A DNA stretch of 64,000 nt from Vibrio galatheae (GTDB lineage Bacteria > Pseudomonadota > Gammaproteobacteria > Enterobacterales > Vibrionaceae), in assembly GCF_000967545.1 (NCBI RefSeq), contig NZ_JXXV01000026.1:1-64000 (forward strand). The letters are read 5' to 3'. The number at the start of each line of letters is the position of its first letter. Positions within the stretch are counted from its first letter, which is position 1. The notes below the pieces were generated by a model. The model saw only the letters and a list, made by a program, of their open reading frames with translations. It made no database searches and was not told the origin of the DNA. Shown piece after piece: positions 33,256 through 42,637 of this stretch. Position numbers and translations under genes: made by a program.

Positions 33256-35418
33256 ATGAAGATTCAAAAAGGAATTTTTAAGCTTTCTACGGTAGCCCTA
33301 GCGGTCGCCTCTGCAAGCACAGTATTTGCCGCTCAAGCTCAAGCTCAAGAATATACAACTGAAGAAAAAATGGTGGTGGTTTCGAGCCGAACGCCGAAAG
33401 CGATCAGTGATATCCCTGGGACAGTTTGGTACATCGAAGCTGAGAAAATCGAACAAGAATACCGTGGTGGTAAAACGCTCGGTGATATTCTGGCCTCTGC
33501 CATTCCATCTTTGGATGTCAGTAGCGGTGCTCGTACCAACCTAGGTCAAAATCTACGCGGACGCAAAATGCTGGTGATGATTGACGGTGTGTCGCTACAA
33601 TCTTCACGCTCAATCAGCCGTCACCTCGACTCGATTGATCCATTCAATATCGATCGTATTGAGGTACTTTCAGGCTCAACATCAATTTATGGTGCTGGAG
33701 CCTCGGGCGGTGTGATCAATATCATCACTAAAAAAGCACAGGGCGAAGAGCTAGAATTTGAATCTTTCGTCGGTGCTACATCGGGGTTAAATTCGAGTGA
33801 AGATTTCGACTATAAACTGGCTCAGTCTATCGCAGGCGGGAATGAAAAAGTGCAGGCGCGCGCTTCTTTGGTTTACAACGAAACACAAGGCTTTTTCGAT
33901 GCTGATGGCAACATAGTTACCCCTGATATCTCGCAAGGTTCATTGCAATACAACCAAACAGTCGACTTTTTAACCACAGTCGGAATCAATGTTTCCGAGA
34001 CTAAAAAAGTCAATCTGTTAGCTCAATACTATGATAGCCAACAAGATTCGCCTTACGGTCTCTACATAGTCGGTAGCGACTTTGTCGATGTGCGTAAAGG
34101 CTTTGAGTCAGATCGCGAACACGGCACTGAGCGTATTATGCTCAGCGCCTCTTATGTCGATGATCAATTCCTTGGTCACCAACTGATCGCCGAAGCGTCA
34201 TACCGTCAAGAAGACCAGACTTACACCCCTTATTATGGTTCTTCTGGTCAGCAGATCACTGACGTCATTTCTCTTAAAGCCGCGCTAGCGAAGAGTTTTA
34301 ATCAATTCAATGTCGTCTACGGCATCGATGCTTACCAAGATACACTCGAAAGCAATCAAGCCTTATATGACCCAACGATTGCCGCCAATTCAGGTAACTT
34401 GATCAACCAAACTTACGCACAAGTCGGCCGCTACCCTGGGGTTGAGGTCAGCTCTATCGCAGGCTTTGCTCAAGCCGACTACTCAATCACAGAAGATTGG
34501 ACGGTTGAAGGTGGTGTGCGCTATCAATTTATTACCAATAAAATTGATGACTTCGTTGGCTACGCTCAGCAGAAGAAGATTGCTGCAGGAACTGGTACAT
34601 CTGCCGATGCCGTACCTGGTGGCACCACAGACTACGGCGTTGCCCTTTTCAACCTAGGTACGATTTACCACCTCAACAAAGACTCACAAGTTTGGGCAAA
34701 CTTCTCCCAAGGCTTCGATCTTGCTGATCCGGCTAAATACTACGGCCAAGGTGACTACACGCAAGTTGGCGACCACTGGCAACTCAACGACAGCATTAAC
34801 GTCAACGAATCAAAAATGTCTGGGATTAAAACCAACAGCTTCGAGCTTGGTTACCGTTTAGATAAAGGCGATCTTAACCTGCAAACCGCCGCCTACTATT
34901 CTCAGTCCGATAAGGATGTTAAGTACAACAAAACAACCTTGTTGATTGAAGAGATTGAAGATAAGAAACGCGTTTACGGATTAGAAGCCATGCTCTCTTA
35001 CTGGGTGCATGACAACATCCAATTGGGTGCGTCTGGCCATTATGTTGTGTCGGAAGTAAAAGGCGATGAAGGCTGGCAAGATTATGATGCGGGCTACGCA
35101 AGTACGTCTAAAGCCAACGCTTGGGCTGGTTGGTACGATGCAGACCTCGCGGTAAAACTTCAAGGTCAGACAATGTTCGACTATGAAGATGCTTCTAACA
35201 ACAAGCTAGAGGGCTATACCCTATTTGATCTTGTCGGTAGCTACCAGCTTCCTGTGGGCAGCTTAGGCTTTGGTATCCAAAACCTGTTTGATGAAGATTA
35301 CACCACAGCTTGGGGTCAACGCGCGCAGATTCTTTACTCGGCGCACTATGAAGCCGCAGCGTACGACTACAAAGGCCGAGGCCGTACTTACACAGTAAAC
35401 TATCAGGTTAAGTTCTAA
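33256..35418 (+). CDS. iutA: Ferric aerobactin TonB-dependent outer-membrane receptor
   Basis: A 720-residue receptor with a signal peptide ending near residue 31 (Ala-Gln-Ala-Gln-Ala-Gln), a TonB-box-like Glu-Glu-Lys-Met-Val-Val-Val-Ser-Ser, a plug domain (about 50-170, with Leu-Arg-Gly-Arg-Lys-Met-Leu-Val-Met-Ile-Asp-Gly) and a 22-strand barrel ending in a Tyr-Gln-Val-Lys-Phe C terminus. It is the last gene of the iuc cluster, as in other aerobactin systems; the 140-bp gap after iucD has no clear Fur box, so it may be read through from iucA. Confidence 0.94.
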   Translation: MKIQKGIFKLSTVALAVASASTVFAAQAQAQEYTTEEKMVVVSSRTPKAISDIPGTVWYIEAEKIEQEYRGGKTLGDILASAIPSLDVSSGARTNLGQNLRGRKMLVMIDGVSLQSSRSISRHLDSIDPFNIDRIEVLSGSTSIYGAGASGGVINIITKKAQGEELEFESFVGATSGLNSSEDFDYKLAQSIAGGNEKVQARASLVYNETQGFFDADGNIVTPDISQGSLQYNQTVDFLTTVGINVSETKKVNLLAQYYDSQQDSPYGLYIVGSDFVDVRKGFESDREHGTERIMLSASYVDDQFLGHQLIAEASYRQEDQTYTPYYGSSGQQITDVISLKAALAKSFNQFNVVYGIDAYQDTLESNQALYDPTIAANSGNLINQTYAQVGRYPGVEVSSIAGFAQADYSITEDWTVEGGVRYQFITNKIDDFVGYAQQKKIAAGTGTSADAVPGGTTDYGVALFNLGTIYHLNKDSQVWANFSQGFDLADPAKYYGQGDYTQVGDHWQLNDSINVNESKMSGIKTNSFELGYRLDKGDLNLQTAAYYSQSDKDVKYNKTTLLIEEIEDKKRVYGLEAMLSYWVHDNIQLGASGHYVVSEVKGDEGWQDYDAGYASTSKANAWAGWYDADLAVKLQGQTMFDYEDASNNKLEGYTLFDLVGSYQLPVGSLGFGIQNLFDEDYTTAWGQRAQILYSAHYEAAAYDYKGRGRTYTVNYQVKF

Positions 35419-35450
35419 CCCAAGCCAATAAAGTTATCGCTTCTAGATCA

Positions 35451-35478
35451 AAAAGACCTAACTCATGTTAGGTCTTTT
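35451..35478. terminator. Bidirectional intrinsic terminator
   Basis: A 12-bp perfect stem (arms 35451-35462 and 35467-35478, core AAGACCTAAC) with a TCAT loop and A/T tails, between the convergent iutA and ectoine-operon aspartokinase genes. Confidence 0.93.
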
Positions 35479-35500
35479 ATTATTATATTATCGAAAGTTG

Positions 35501-36928
35501 CTAAGCCACATGGGCTTTGGCAGGCTCAGTCACTCGGTCGAAAAATTCATCATGCAGCGCACAAATCGAAGGATGGTAATCTTCATCAGAAATTACAAAC
35601 TGAACATTGACGTTACGTACTGACGAGTGAACGGCAATCGGAGTGATACCTTTGTCCATCAGCGCAAGTATGCCTTGAGCTAACGCTTTGTTGGTATCAA
35701 ACTGAGAACCTATCGCCGAAATCAGCGCTACCATACGTCCTTTAATCTCGGCAGTAGGGAATCGCTTCTCCGTTTTGTACAGCACCTTATTCAGCGCGCC
35801 AGTACTGCCAGCAAGGTAATACGTCATTGAGTTTGCGTTCATCTCTTTACCAACAAGACGTACTCGCTCATCTGAAATGATCTCCATCAACTCGTAGCTG
35901 ACGTTATCGACGCAGCCAACAATGGCTTGGTCAAACAGATGCAAGGCAAATACTTTCTCTTTACCAGCGATAATTTCCACTTTGTCTCGCGTAGGGCGGA
36001 ACTCACCAGAAATCAACGTTCCGACATGTTCTGGTTCAAACGTATTTTTGATTTGTAGCTCGATTCCCGCTTCTCGCAACCCTGCAGCTGCGTTAGGGTG
36101 AATCGCTTCCATACCAAGGTTAGCGAGTTGATCGGCCACGTCATAATTGGTTTTTCCAATCGGTAGCACCTTATCCGCGCCGACAATACGTGGGTCTGCC
36201 GAACTCAGATGATACTCTTTGTGAATAATCGCCAAGTCGGCGCCAGTCAGTGAAGCAATGCGGCTAAACGTCATCTCGCTATAACCTCGATCAAAGGTCG
36301 ACATCAGCCCTTCTTTACAAGAGGCGTATCCCGTCACTATCGGCATTTCTTGGCTGACATCAATATCAGCGAACGCGCTCAGAATGTTTTCATCTAGGCT
36401 GACAGGGCTCTCAGAGTTCCAACCAGAAAGGTCGACAAATCTGGCATTGATACCCATATTTTTGAGCTTTAATGCGGTGTTATAAGCGCTGTGCGCTTCG
36501 CCAATCGACGAGAGAAACTCTCTCACTTGAGGCAAGTAGTGACGCAGCGAAAATTGACCATATTGGCATGTATCTAGAATGTTTGAGATACACACTTTGG
36601 CTTCAGAAATCCGTGAACGAATAAACTTGTCTGCTCGTAAACGGTTCATCGGATCCGCGAAAATATTCTCGTTGGTAAGCAGCATTCTTTGCTCAACATA
36701 ATCGAGTGCTTGCTGCCAGCCATCATCTCTTTGCGCGACCAGTTGATAAACGCCAGGTTTACTGGTTTTTTTGCATTCAAGTAGGGCATCGGTGATACCG
36801 CCATAAGCGGAAACAACAAACACTCGGTTATACATTGCGTCTTCTTCTGGGCGTAGAAGGATGTTATCTAAAACAGCATCAAATGCTGTCATTGAGGTAC
36901 CGCCGATTTTCTCTACGGTATAAGTCAT
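35501..36928 (-). CDS. ask: Aspartokinase of the ectoine operon
   Basis: A 475-residue aspartate kinase that supplies aspartyl phosphate for ectoine synthesis. The catalytic Lys-Ile-Gly-Gly-Thr-Ser motif is near the N terminus (7-12), followed by a Val-Val-Ser-Ala-Tyr-Gly-Gly stretch; the C-terminal third forms ACT-type domains. The operon-specific form (Ask_Ect) is thought to escape the lysine/threonine feedback of housekeeping enzymes. It is the last gene of the ect operon, 75 bp after ectC. Confidence 0.92.
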   Translation of the reverse strand: MTYTVEKIGGTSMTAFDAVLDNILLRPEEDAMYNRVFVVSAYGGITDALLECKKTSKPGVYQLVAQRDDGWQQALDYVEQRMLLTNENIFADPMNRLRADKFIRSRISEAKVCISNILDTCQYGQFSLRHYLPQVREFLSSIGEAHSAYNTALKLKNMGINARFVDLSGWNSESPVSLDENILSAFADIDVSQEMPIVTGYASCKEGLMSTFDRGYSEMTFSRIASLTGADLAIIHKEYHLSSADPRIVGADKVLPIGKTNYDVADQLANLGMEAIHPNAAAGLREAGIELQIKNTFEPEHVGTLISGEFRPTRDKVEIIAGKEKVFALHLFDQAIVGCVDNVSYELMEIISDERVRLVGKEMNANSMTYYLAGSTGALNKVLYKTEKRFPTAEIKGRMVALISAIGSQFDTNKALAQGILALMDKGITPIAVHSSVRNVNVQFVISDEDYHPSICALHDEFFDRVTEPAKAHVA

Positions 36929-37003
36929 ATTAGGGCCTTTTGGGCTTTTATTTACAGAAATGGTGAGAGGGGCTGGACGCTTTCGTCCAGCCAGAATCGA
37001 AAC

Positions 37004-37390
37004 TTAATCGATAAGAGGATAAACGCCATTTTCATCATGGGTTTCTTTACCAGTAATTGGCGGATTAAAGACGCACGCCATGACCATCTCTTTATCTTTG
37101 TAAGCACGCAGATAGTGCTCATCATGCTTATCAAGAATGTAAAGCGTGCCCGGTTTAATGGGGTACGTCTTGCCACCTACCACTTCAATTTCACCTTCTC
37201 CGCTCATGCAGTAAACCGATTCTAGGTGATTTTGGTAATGGATATGCGTCTCGGTATTTTCAAAGATAGTCGTGATATGGAATGAAAAACCCATATTGTC
37301 GTCTTTCAAAAGCATACGCACGCTTTCCCATGTTTCTGACGCGACTCTACGCTCGCTATCACGACATTCGTCAAGTGTTCTAACAATCAT
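37004..37390 (-). CDS. ectC: L-ectoine synthase
   Basis: A 128-residue cupin enzyme that cyclises N-gamma-acetyl-diaminobutyrate to ectoine. Length and the metal-site region ([13 protein letters not shown]) are typical, as is Tyr-Ile-Leu-Asp-Lys-His-Asp-Glu-His. AGGAATAAATA precedes the start. It follows ectB by 13 bp. Confidence 0.96.
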   Translation of the reverse strand: MIVRTLDECRDSERRVASETWESVRMLLKDDNMGFSFHITTIFENTETHIHYQNHLESVYCMSGEGEIEVVGGKTYPIKPGTLYILDKHDEHYLRAYKDKEMVMACVFNPPITGKETHDENGVYPLID

Positions 37391-37403
37391 TATTTATTCC
37401 TGT

Positions 37404-38672
37404 TTACGATGCTTTCTTAAATTGTTGAAGGATGACAAGCTCTACCGCTTGTTCGAATATTTCCAGTCCCTGTTTTAGCTCTGCCTCAGTGATGGTTAGC
37501 GGTGCAAAGAACTTAACCACTTCATCATCCGGGCCAGCGGTTTCAATGATCAGGCCGTTTTCAAAACACGCTTTAGCGATTTCGCTCGCAAGATTGCCGC
37601 TGCAACACTCAATACCGATCATCATTCCGCGCCCTTTTTGCTTAACAAACAGTTCAGGGTAGCGCTCTAATGTGGAATCAATCACCTCAGACACCATCTC
37701 AGAACAATTAGCAATATGCTGTTCAAACTGCTGATTTTCAGACCAGTAAACCTCAATGGCTTTCGCTGCGGTGACAAAAGCGTGGTTGTTACCACGGAAA
37801 GTGCCGTTGTGTTCACCTGGTTTCCAAATGTCCAACTCTGGTTTCAATAGAACCAGCGCCATAGGCAAACCGTAGCCACCGATAGACTTAGACAAGGTCA
37901 CCATGTCCGGTTTGATCCCTGCGGATTCAAAGCTAAAGAAGGTACCTGTTCGACCACAACCAGCTTGGATGTCGTCGACGATGAGCAGAATGTCATTGCC
38001 TTTACAGATCTCGCTTAAACGCTGTAACCATTCGTCAGAAGCCGCGTTTAAACCACCTTCACCTTGCACCGTTTCAACCAGTACTGCCGCGGGTTTGTCG
38101 ATACCGGCCGAATTGTCTTGCAGCATAGTTTCGAACAGTTTCAAGCCGTCGATATCAGCGTAGCCATCGAAAGGTATGCGCGTCACGTTATTTAAGCTAA
38201 CCCCCGCACCTTGGCGGTGATGCTGGTTGCCCGTGGCTGCCAAAGCGCCAGTCGTGCAACCGTGGAAACCATTAGTGAACGCAACGATAGAGCTGCGGTT
38301 TTTAATTTTCCGCGCCAATTTAAGAGCAGCTTCAACCGCGTTTGTTCCCGTTGGGCCAGTAAATTGCGCTTTGTAGTTCAATGCTCTGGGTTTAAGAATG
38401 TGAGCATGGAAAGTTTTAAGAAACTCTTCTTTGGCTCCTGAATGCATATCAAGACCATGAGTAATCCCATCAGCCTCAATGTATTTCAGCAACGCTTGTT
38501 TTAAGACTGGATTGTTGTGGCCGTAATTGAGTGAACCCGCACCAGCAAGAAAGTCTAAATATCTGTCTCCGGATTCTGTTTCTAGCCAGCATCCTTTCGC
38601 TTTAGTAAACACGACTGGAAAACTATTACAGTATGAGCGAACTTGAGATTCTTGCTTGTCAAAAATATCCAT
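37404..38672 (-). CDS. ectB: Diaminobutyrate-2-oxoglutarate transaminase
   Basis: A 422-residue class III PLP aminotransferase making 2,4-diaminobutyrate from aspartate semialdehyde. The PLP lysine is in Thr-Leu-Ser-Lys-Ser-Ile-Gly-Gly-Tyr-Gly (near residue 265), the Asp before it in Ile-Val-Asp-Asp-Ile-Gln-Ala-Gly-Cys-Gly-Arg. It is the second gene of the ectoine operon, 25 bp after ectA. Confidence 0.96.
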   Translation of the reverse strand: MDIFDKQESQVRSYCNSFPVVFTKAKGCWLETESGDRYLDFLAGAGSLNYGHNNPVLKQALLKYIEADGITHGLDMHSGAKEEFLKTFHAHILKPRALNYKAQFTGPTGTNAVEAALKLARKIKNRSSIVAFTNGFHGCTTGALAATGNQHHRQGAGVSLNNVTRIPFDGYADIDGLKLFETMLQDNSAGIDKPAAVLVETVQGEGGLNAASDEWLQRLSEICKGNDILLIVDDIQAGCGRTGTFFSFESAGIKPDMVTLSKSIGGYGLPMALVLLKPELDIWKPGEHNGTFRGNNHAFVTAAKAIEVYWSENQQFEQHIANCSEMVSEVIDSTLERYPELFVKQKGRGMMIGIECCSGNLASEIAKACFENGLIIETAGPDDEVVKFFAPLTITEAELKQGLEIFEQAVELVILQQFKKAS

Positions 38673-38697
38673 GATTAGACCGTTTTATCTATCCTGT

Positions 38698-39252
38698 TTA
38701 TTGAGTTGTATTCAGAGGAATGTGATACAGATATTCCGTATCATGCTTCCCCTTAAAGTGAGTATTTTCATCAAGAAAAGTAGAAATGTGCCCGTGCTGA
38801 CCGTTGTGTGCATCGAGTTTTTTAAACAGTGCCCAAGAGGCTTGATTATCTTGCGTAATCGTTGTTTCGACTGCAGTGATGTCCGAGAGATGTTTACGGG
38901 CTAGCAGCTTTTCAATCATCTGGGATGCTAACCCCAAGCCACGGCACTTAGAAGAAACAGCCACCTGCCACACAAACAAAGTATTGGGTTGTTGTGGCTT
39001 ACGATAAGCCGAAGCGAACCCCGCTACTTCTCCTTTATAGCGCACCAAAATGCACGTTTGGCTAAAGTGGGTCGCCTGAAGAAAATTACAATAAGAGGAG
39101 TTAACATCCAGCGGAGGGCAATTGGCGATTAACTTGTAAACATCGTCGCCATCTTCAGCTTTTGGTTCACTGAATGACCAGTGATTTTCCGGCTTTTCGC
39201 TTATTTCCGGATAAGCGATCCACGGAGCTGATACGATCATAGGTATGTGCAT
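38698..39252 (-). CDS. ectA: Diaminobutyrate N-gamma-acetyltransferase
   Basis: A 184-residue GNAT enzyme that acetylates diaminobutyrate in ectoine synthesis. It has the Trp-Gln-Val-Ala-Val-Ser and Arg-Gly-Leu-Gly-Leu-Ala acetyl-CoA motif (about 93-110) and an Asp-Asn-Gln-Ala-Ser-Trp-Ala-Leu-Phe motif near 143. The start is uncertain: the ATG at 39252 lies very near AAAGGAA, and an ATG four codons on (39240) lies rather far from it. First gene of ectABC-ask. Confidence 0.93.
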   Translation of the reverse strand: MHIPMIVSAPWIAYPEISEKPENHWSFSEPKAEDGDDVYKLIANCPPLDVNSSYCNFLQATHFSQTCILVRYKGEVAGFASAYRKPQQPNTLFVWQVAVSSKCRGLGLASQMIEKLLARKHLSDITAVETTITQDNQASWALFKKLDAHNGQHGHISTFLDENTHFKGKHDTEYLYHIPLNTTQ

Positions 39253-39690
39253 TTCCTTTGTACTCTAAATAAATTTCGTATTTATTATCTCCTTAAACCG
39301 CACTGAAATAGCAAGAAACCCAATAAAACCAACCCACAAAATGTGGCTCAAATCACATTATGCATAAAATATTTACTTTGAAGGCTAATCATTAGTCATT
39401 TAACCAAAATTAAAACAAACAAGTTAGAGGTAAAATCTTAAAAGCATTCAACTATATGAAAAATAATCATATTTACATTAATAACAATATGGAATGTTAA
39501 TTATTTTAGTTAGTTGTCTAACTTTAATAGGAGATCTGGCAACGTATTAGTGGCTGAAAATGAAGAGTAGGAAAAAGTGGTAGGGCGATGAAGTCAGAAA
39601 TTATCGAGACAAAATGAATTGTAAGGGGCGGGAGGTGCAATCGTCATGACGCTCGCAGATAGTCTGCGAGCGCCAAAATTTTAGATGAAA
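39253..39690. promoter_or_regulatory. Ectoine operon promoter region and 3' region of add
   Basis: A 438-bp stretch without a gene. The part next to ectA (about 39260-39540) is strongly AT-rich and surely holds the ect promoter. A 6-bp inverted repeat (AGTTAG, TTGT, CTAACT at 39508-39523) could be an operator; vibrios control ect genes with the MarR-type CosR, but I cannot confirm its site. A hairpin at 39650-39672 belongs to add. Confidence 0.55.
39650..39672. terminator. Hairpin 3' of add
   Basis: A perfect 10-bp stem (CGCTCGCAGA / TCTGCGAGCG) with a 3-nt loop, 18 bp past the add stop. It has no T run on the minus strand, so it may be a weak or factor-assisted terminator. Confidence 0.6.
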
Positions 39691-40683
39691 TTAAGCGTAC
39701 TGCATTAAGTGTTTTTTCACTTCGTCAGAGGCAAAAGACTGCTCCACGCTCGCAGTGTAAATCTGCTTATAATCTTCAGCGCTGAGTTTAAACTGCTCCA
39801 TGACTTTCTTAACTTCATCGGTCATCGTGGTGTTCGATACTGTTCTGTTATCAGTATTTATCGTTACCGCTAATCCATCTTGGTGGAAAGCGTTAAGTGG
39901 ATGCTGTTTTAACTCAGGGATCGCTTTCGTCTGAACATTGCTGCTCGGGCACGCTTCTAATCCAACGACATCGTCTTTAACGCGCTGATAAGCCTCAGCG
40001 TGATCTTTAATTGCCACACCGTGTCCGATACGCTCAGCACCCAGCAGTTCAATTGCGTCATAGACGTTTTGTCCGCAGCCTTGCTCCCCAGCATGGATGG
40101 TAATGCGGTAGCCTTTGTCGCGTGCATACTGGGTGTACTCTACATATTCTTGTGCAAAGTTATCCAGCTCTGCGCCTGCAAGATCAAAGGCTACCACCCC
40201 TTTACCCAACAAAGGAACTCCGGCATCAATAATGTCATTCACCGAGTCGAGCGGTAGAAGTTTTACCAACGAAAGAATGTAGTTACCCTTAATATCGTAC
40301 TGCGCTTCGGCACGTTTCATGCCCTTAACCGCACTCTCAATAATTTCTGAGTAGCTCAATCCTTGTTTGGTGTGTAATTGAGGGCCAAAACGAACTTCAA
40401 GGTACTTTACGTTCTCTTTAGCCGCATCTTCAAAAAGCTCGAATGAAATACGCTCAATGCTGTCTGCGGTTTGCATTACTTTGATCGGCAGAGCAAAGCG
40501 GTCTAAGTACTCTTGCAAATTAGGACACGTTTCCGGTGCGACCATCATATTTTTGATAACGTCAGCATCCTGACTTGGCAGTTCGAGGTTTTGTTGCGCC
40601 GCCAAATCCAATACGGTTTGTGGGCGCAGGCTACCATCAAGGTGACAATGAAGATCGATTTTCGGCAGTTCAAAATAGTTCAT
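39691..40683 (-). CDS. add: Adenosine deaminase
   Basis: A 330-residue cytoplasmic zinc enzyme converting adenosine to inosine in purine salvage. Metal and catalytic motifs are present: His-Cys-His-Leu-Asp-Gly-Ser (12-18), His-Ala-Gly-Glu (about 197-200), Arg-Ile-Gly-His-Gly and Asn-Thr-Asp-Asn-Arg near 276. It is divergent from a Crp/Fnr-type regulator with about 209 bp between them. Confidence 0.94.
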   Translation of the reverse strand: MNYFELPKIDLHCHLDGSLRPQTVLDLAAQQNLELPSQDADVIKNMMVAPETCPNLQEYLDRFALPIKVMQTADSIERISFELFEDAAKENVKYLEVRFGPQLHTKQGLSYSEIIESAVKGMKRAEAQYDIKGNYILSLVKLLPLDSVNDIIDAGVPLLGKGVVAFDLAGAELDNFAQEYVEYTQYARDKGYRITIHAGEQGCGQNVYDAIELLGAERIGHGVAIKDHAEAYQRVKDDVVGLEACPSSNVQTKAIPELKQHPLNAFHQDGLAVTINTDNRTVSNTTMTDEVKKVMEQFKLSAEDYKQIYTASVEQSFASDEVKKHLMQYA

Positions 40684-40784
40684 CTGTAGGTTGTCCTAAC
40701 TTTAGTTCTTATTAATTCAGCGCAAATAACAACGAGTCTTGCAACTATAGCAACCCGTTTGGAATAGCACTTAATCATTTGTTT

Positions 40785-40798
40785 TTGATAACGATTAA
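40785..40798. promoter_or_regulatory. FNR-type operator-like sequence
   Basis: TTGATAACGATTAA matches the TTGAT-N4-ATCAA FNR-family consensus at 9 of 10 positions. It is between add and the Crp/Fnr-type regulator gene and could be the site of that regulator or of Fnr. Confidence 0.4.
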
Positions 40799-40892
40799 AC
40801 TCATGTTATATGATTTACAATAATATGCGACACGACAATTGTCCGGTTGCTAGAAAATTTCGCCAACTCAATGTTAAACAAGCAATTTCTCT

Positions 40893-41558
40893 ATGGATAA
40901 GAACCAAATTTTAAGCAGCGGATTAGCAAAACTGCGTCAATTAGTGAAACAAGAGCCCTATAAGTCGCAGCAGGTACGCAAAGGAGAGTGCATCATTCAC
41001 CAGCATAGTGAAGTGAAGGAAGTTTACTGGACTGAAGCGGCGCGCTTTTCTGTTATACATACAGCAGAAAACGGCAAGACCCTCAGTTTAGGTGATTATT
41101 ATCTAGAGGATAACTTTTTTGGCGAAATGGAATTTTTCTCAGATGCGCCCAGCCCTTTTAGTGTTATAGCAACCGAAGATGCTGTGCTTACCGTCATTCC
41201 AAAAGAAAAGTTTGCCGAGTTTTTATTAGAGGATCCACACGTCGCATTTTGGATGAGTCATCGTATGTCGAACATTTACCTTAACACCATGAACATCGCG
41301 ATGGAGCGTTCACTTTATCCGTTAAAATTTAACATTATCAAAGATATGTTAGCTAGATTCACTTCTCAGGATTCCGCCAGAGGTCATAGCTATATGTATC
41401 AGGAAGCGCAAAGGTTTGGCTGCACAGAGAGAGCCTATACACGCATTATTCATGAGCTGATCAAAGAAGGTTTGGTCAAAAAAGGGGCCGATAACTCGCA
41501 GATTGTGCCTGTCGATTTAGACCAGTTGCACGACTATCTGAATCAATATTATCAATAG
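40893..41558 (+). CDS. Crp/Fnr family transcriptional regulator (YeiL-like)
   Basis: A 221-residue regulator with an N-terminal cyclic-nucleotide-binding-like fold (about 25-125, Gly-Asp-Tyr-Tyr-Leu-Glu-Asp-Asn-Phe-Phe-Gly-Glu) and a C-terminal winged helix (about 170-205). Length and layout resemble E. coli YeiL, which is linked to nucleoside or stationary-phase genes. No four-cysteine iron-sulfur pattern of Fnr is seen. Divergence from add suggests control of purine salvage, as inference. Confidence 0.82.
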   Translation: MDKNQILSSGLAKLRQLVKQEPYKSQQVRKGECIIHQHSEVKEVYWTEAARFSVIHTAENGKTLSLGDYYLEDNFFGEMEFFSDAPSPFSVIATEDAVLTVIPKEKFAEFLLEDPHVAFWMSHRMSNIYLNTMNIAMERSLYPLKFNIIKDMLARFTSQDSARGHSYMYQEAQRFGCTERAYTRIIHELIKEGLVKKGADNSQIVPVDLDQLHDYLNQYYQ

Positions 41559-41563
41559 CTAAA

Positions 41564-41593
41564 AAAATGGACACCTCATTCGGTGTCCATTTT
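41564..41593. terminator. Bidirectional intrinsic terminator
   Basis: A 12-bp perfect stem (arms 41564-41575 and 41582-41593, core ATGGACACC) with a 6-nt loop and A/T tails between the convergent Crp/Fnr and CtlX-type genes. Confidence 0.93.
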
Positions 41594-41635
41594 GCTATTG
41601 ACTGTTCATTTGTTGCTCATTGTGCAATGACCGCG

Positions 41636-42637
41636 TTACAGCGGGTTGGTGCGTGTCGGTAAAAAGACCTCACCCAACATACATCGTACACTGCCGCCAC
41701 CAATGTTTTCGATGGTTTGAACATTGAATGGCAGAAGCTTGCCGTGGCTAGAAAGTTGCGCTTTCTGAGCTGGTGAAAACGCATCAAATGCCGACTGAGA
41801 CATCGCAATCACTTTCTCGCCGTTCACCGTCTCAAGCTGCAGAATATTGCCACAGAATTTATTCATCTGATCAAGAGAAATCGAAATGACCTGCTTATCT
41901 TTAGCCAGTGATTTAATCACAAAACGACGTTCGAATTCAGGGATCACTTCATCACAGATCACGCAGAAACCTTCACCAATCGCCATCATGACATTAGTGT
42001 GGTAAATCGGTTTGCCTGATGGAAGCGCAGTTTGGAAAGAGACCACGCGCTCATAGCCAATACGCTCGGCGTAGTCTTCTAACACTTCGCGATCACAGCG
42101 CTGAGAAAGTGCAGCGTAGATGGTTCGATTGACGTGATCGATAACCATAACACCGGTACTTTCTAGATGCGCATCTTGTTGTAAATAACTCAGTAAACTG
42201 TCTTGGCTTTGTACTGGGCGGCCTGCACTCTCTAGCGTATCCACTAGCGCGTCGACCTTAACTTCTTGCTGACGATTTTTGCACGCCATCGGGAAGGTAT
42301 ACAAATCGCCATTAGCCGTCGTACTGAACCAGTTATTCGGGAAGACGGCATCTGGTGTTTCAATCTCACCCGCAGGGTAGTCGAAAACCACAACTTGAAC
42401 ACCCACTTGGCGCAGCTCTGCAACCATAGTGTTGAATTCTTGCATTGCCAACTCACGCACTTCGCTGGTTGTTTGCGCAACTTGATGCTGAAACTCATTG
42501 TCTTTTGCGGTTTCGGCATTAAAGGCAAACTCTTTCGGTGGCACCATCACCACGCAATTAGCGTTTTGTACTGTTGACTGATTTTTTGGTAGTAGGGCTT
42601 GCTGTTTCAACATTGTGACAAACTCAATTAATCTCAC
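41636..42637 (-). CDS. ctlX: Citrulline/arginine hydrolase of the CtlX (amidinotransferase) family
   Basis: A 333-residue member of the guanidino-group-modifying (pentein) fold. Visible are Met-Val-Pro-Pro-Lys-Glu-Phe near 31, Phe-Pro-Asn-Asn-Trp-Phe-Ser near 100, and the likely catalytic Cys319 in Gly-Gly-Gly-Ser-Val-Arg-Cys. The CtlX group is annotated as citrulline utilisation hydrolase; related proteins are arginine deiminases or dimethylarginine hydrolases, so the exact substrate is uncertain. Upstream lie repeated TTACTGCC-type motifs. Confidence 0.85.
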   Translation of the reverse strand: MRLIEFVTMLKQQALLPKNQSTVQNANCVVMVPPKEFAFNAETAKDNEFQHQVAQTTSEVRELAMQEFNTMVAELRQVGVQVVVFDYPAGEIETPDAVFPNNWFSTTANGDLYTFPMACKNRQQEVKVDALVDTLESAGRPVQSQDSLLSYLQQDAHLESTGVMVIDHVNRTIYAALSQRCDREVLEDYAERIGYERVVSFQTALPSGKPIYHTNVMMAIGEGFCVICDEVIPEFERRFVIKSLAKDKQVISISLDQMNKFCGNILQLETVNGEKVIAMSQSAFDAFSPAQKAQLSSHGKLLPFNVQTIENIGGGSVRCMLGEVFLPTRTNPL

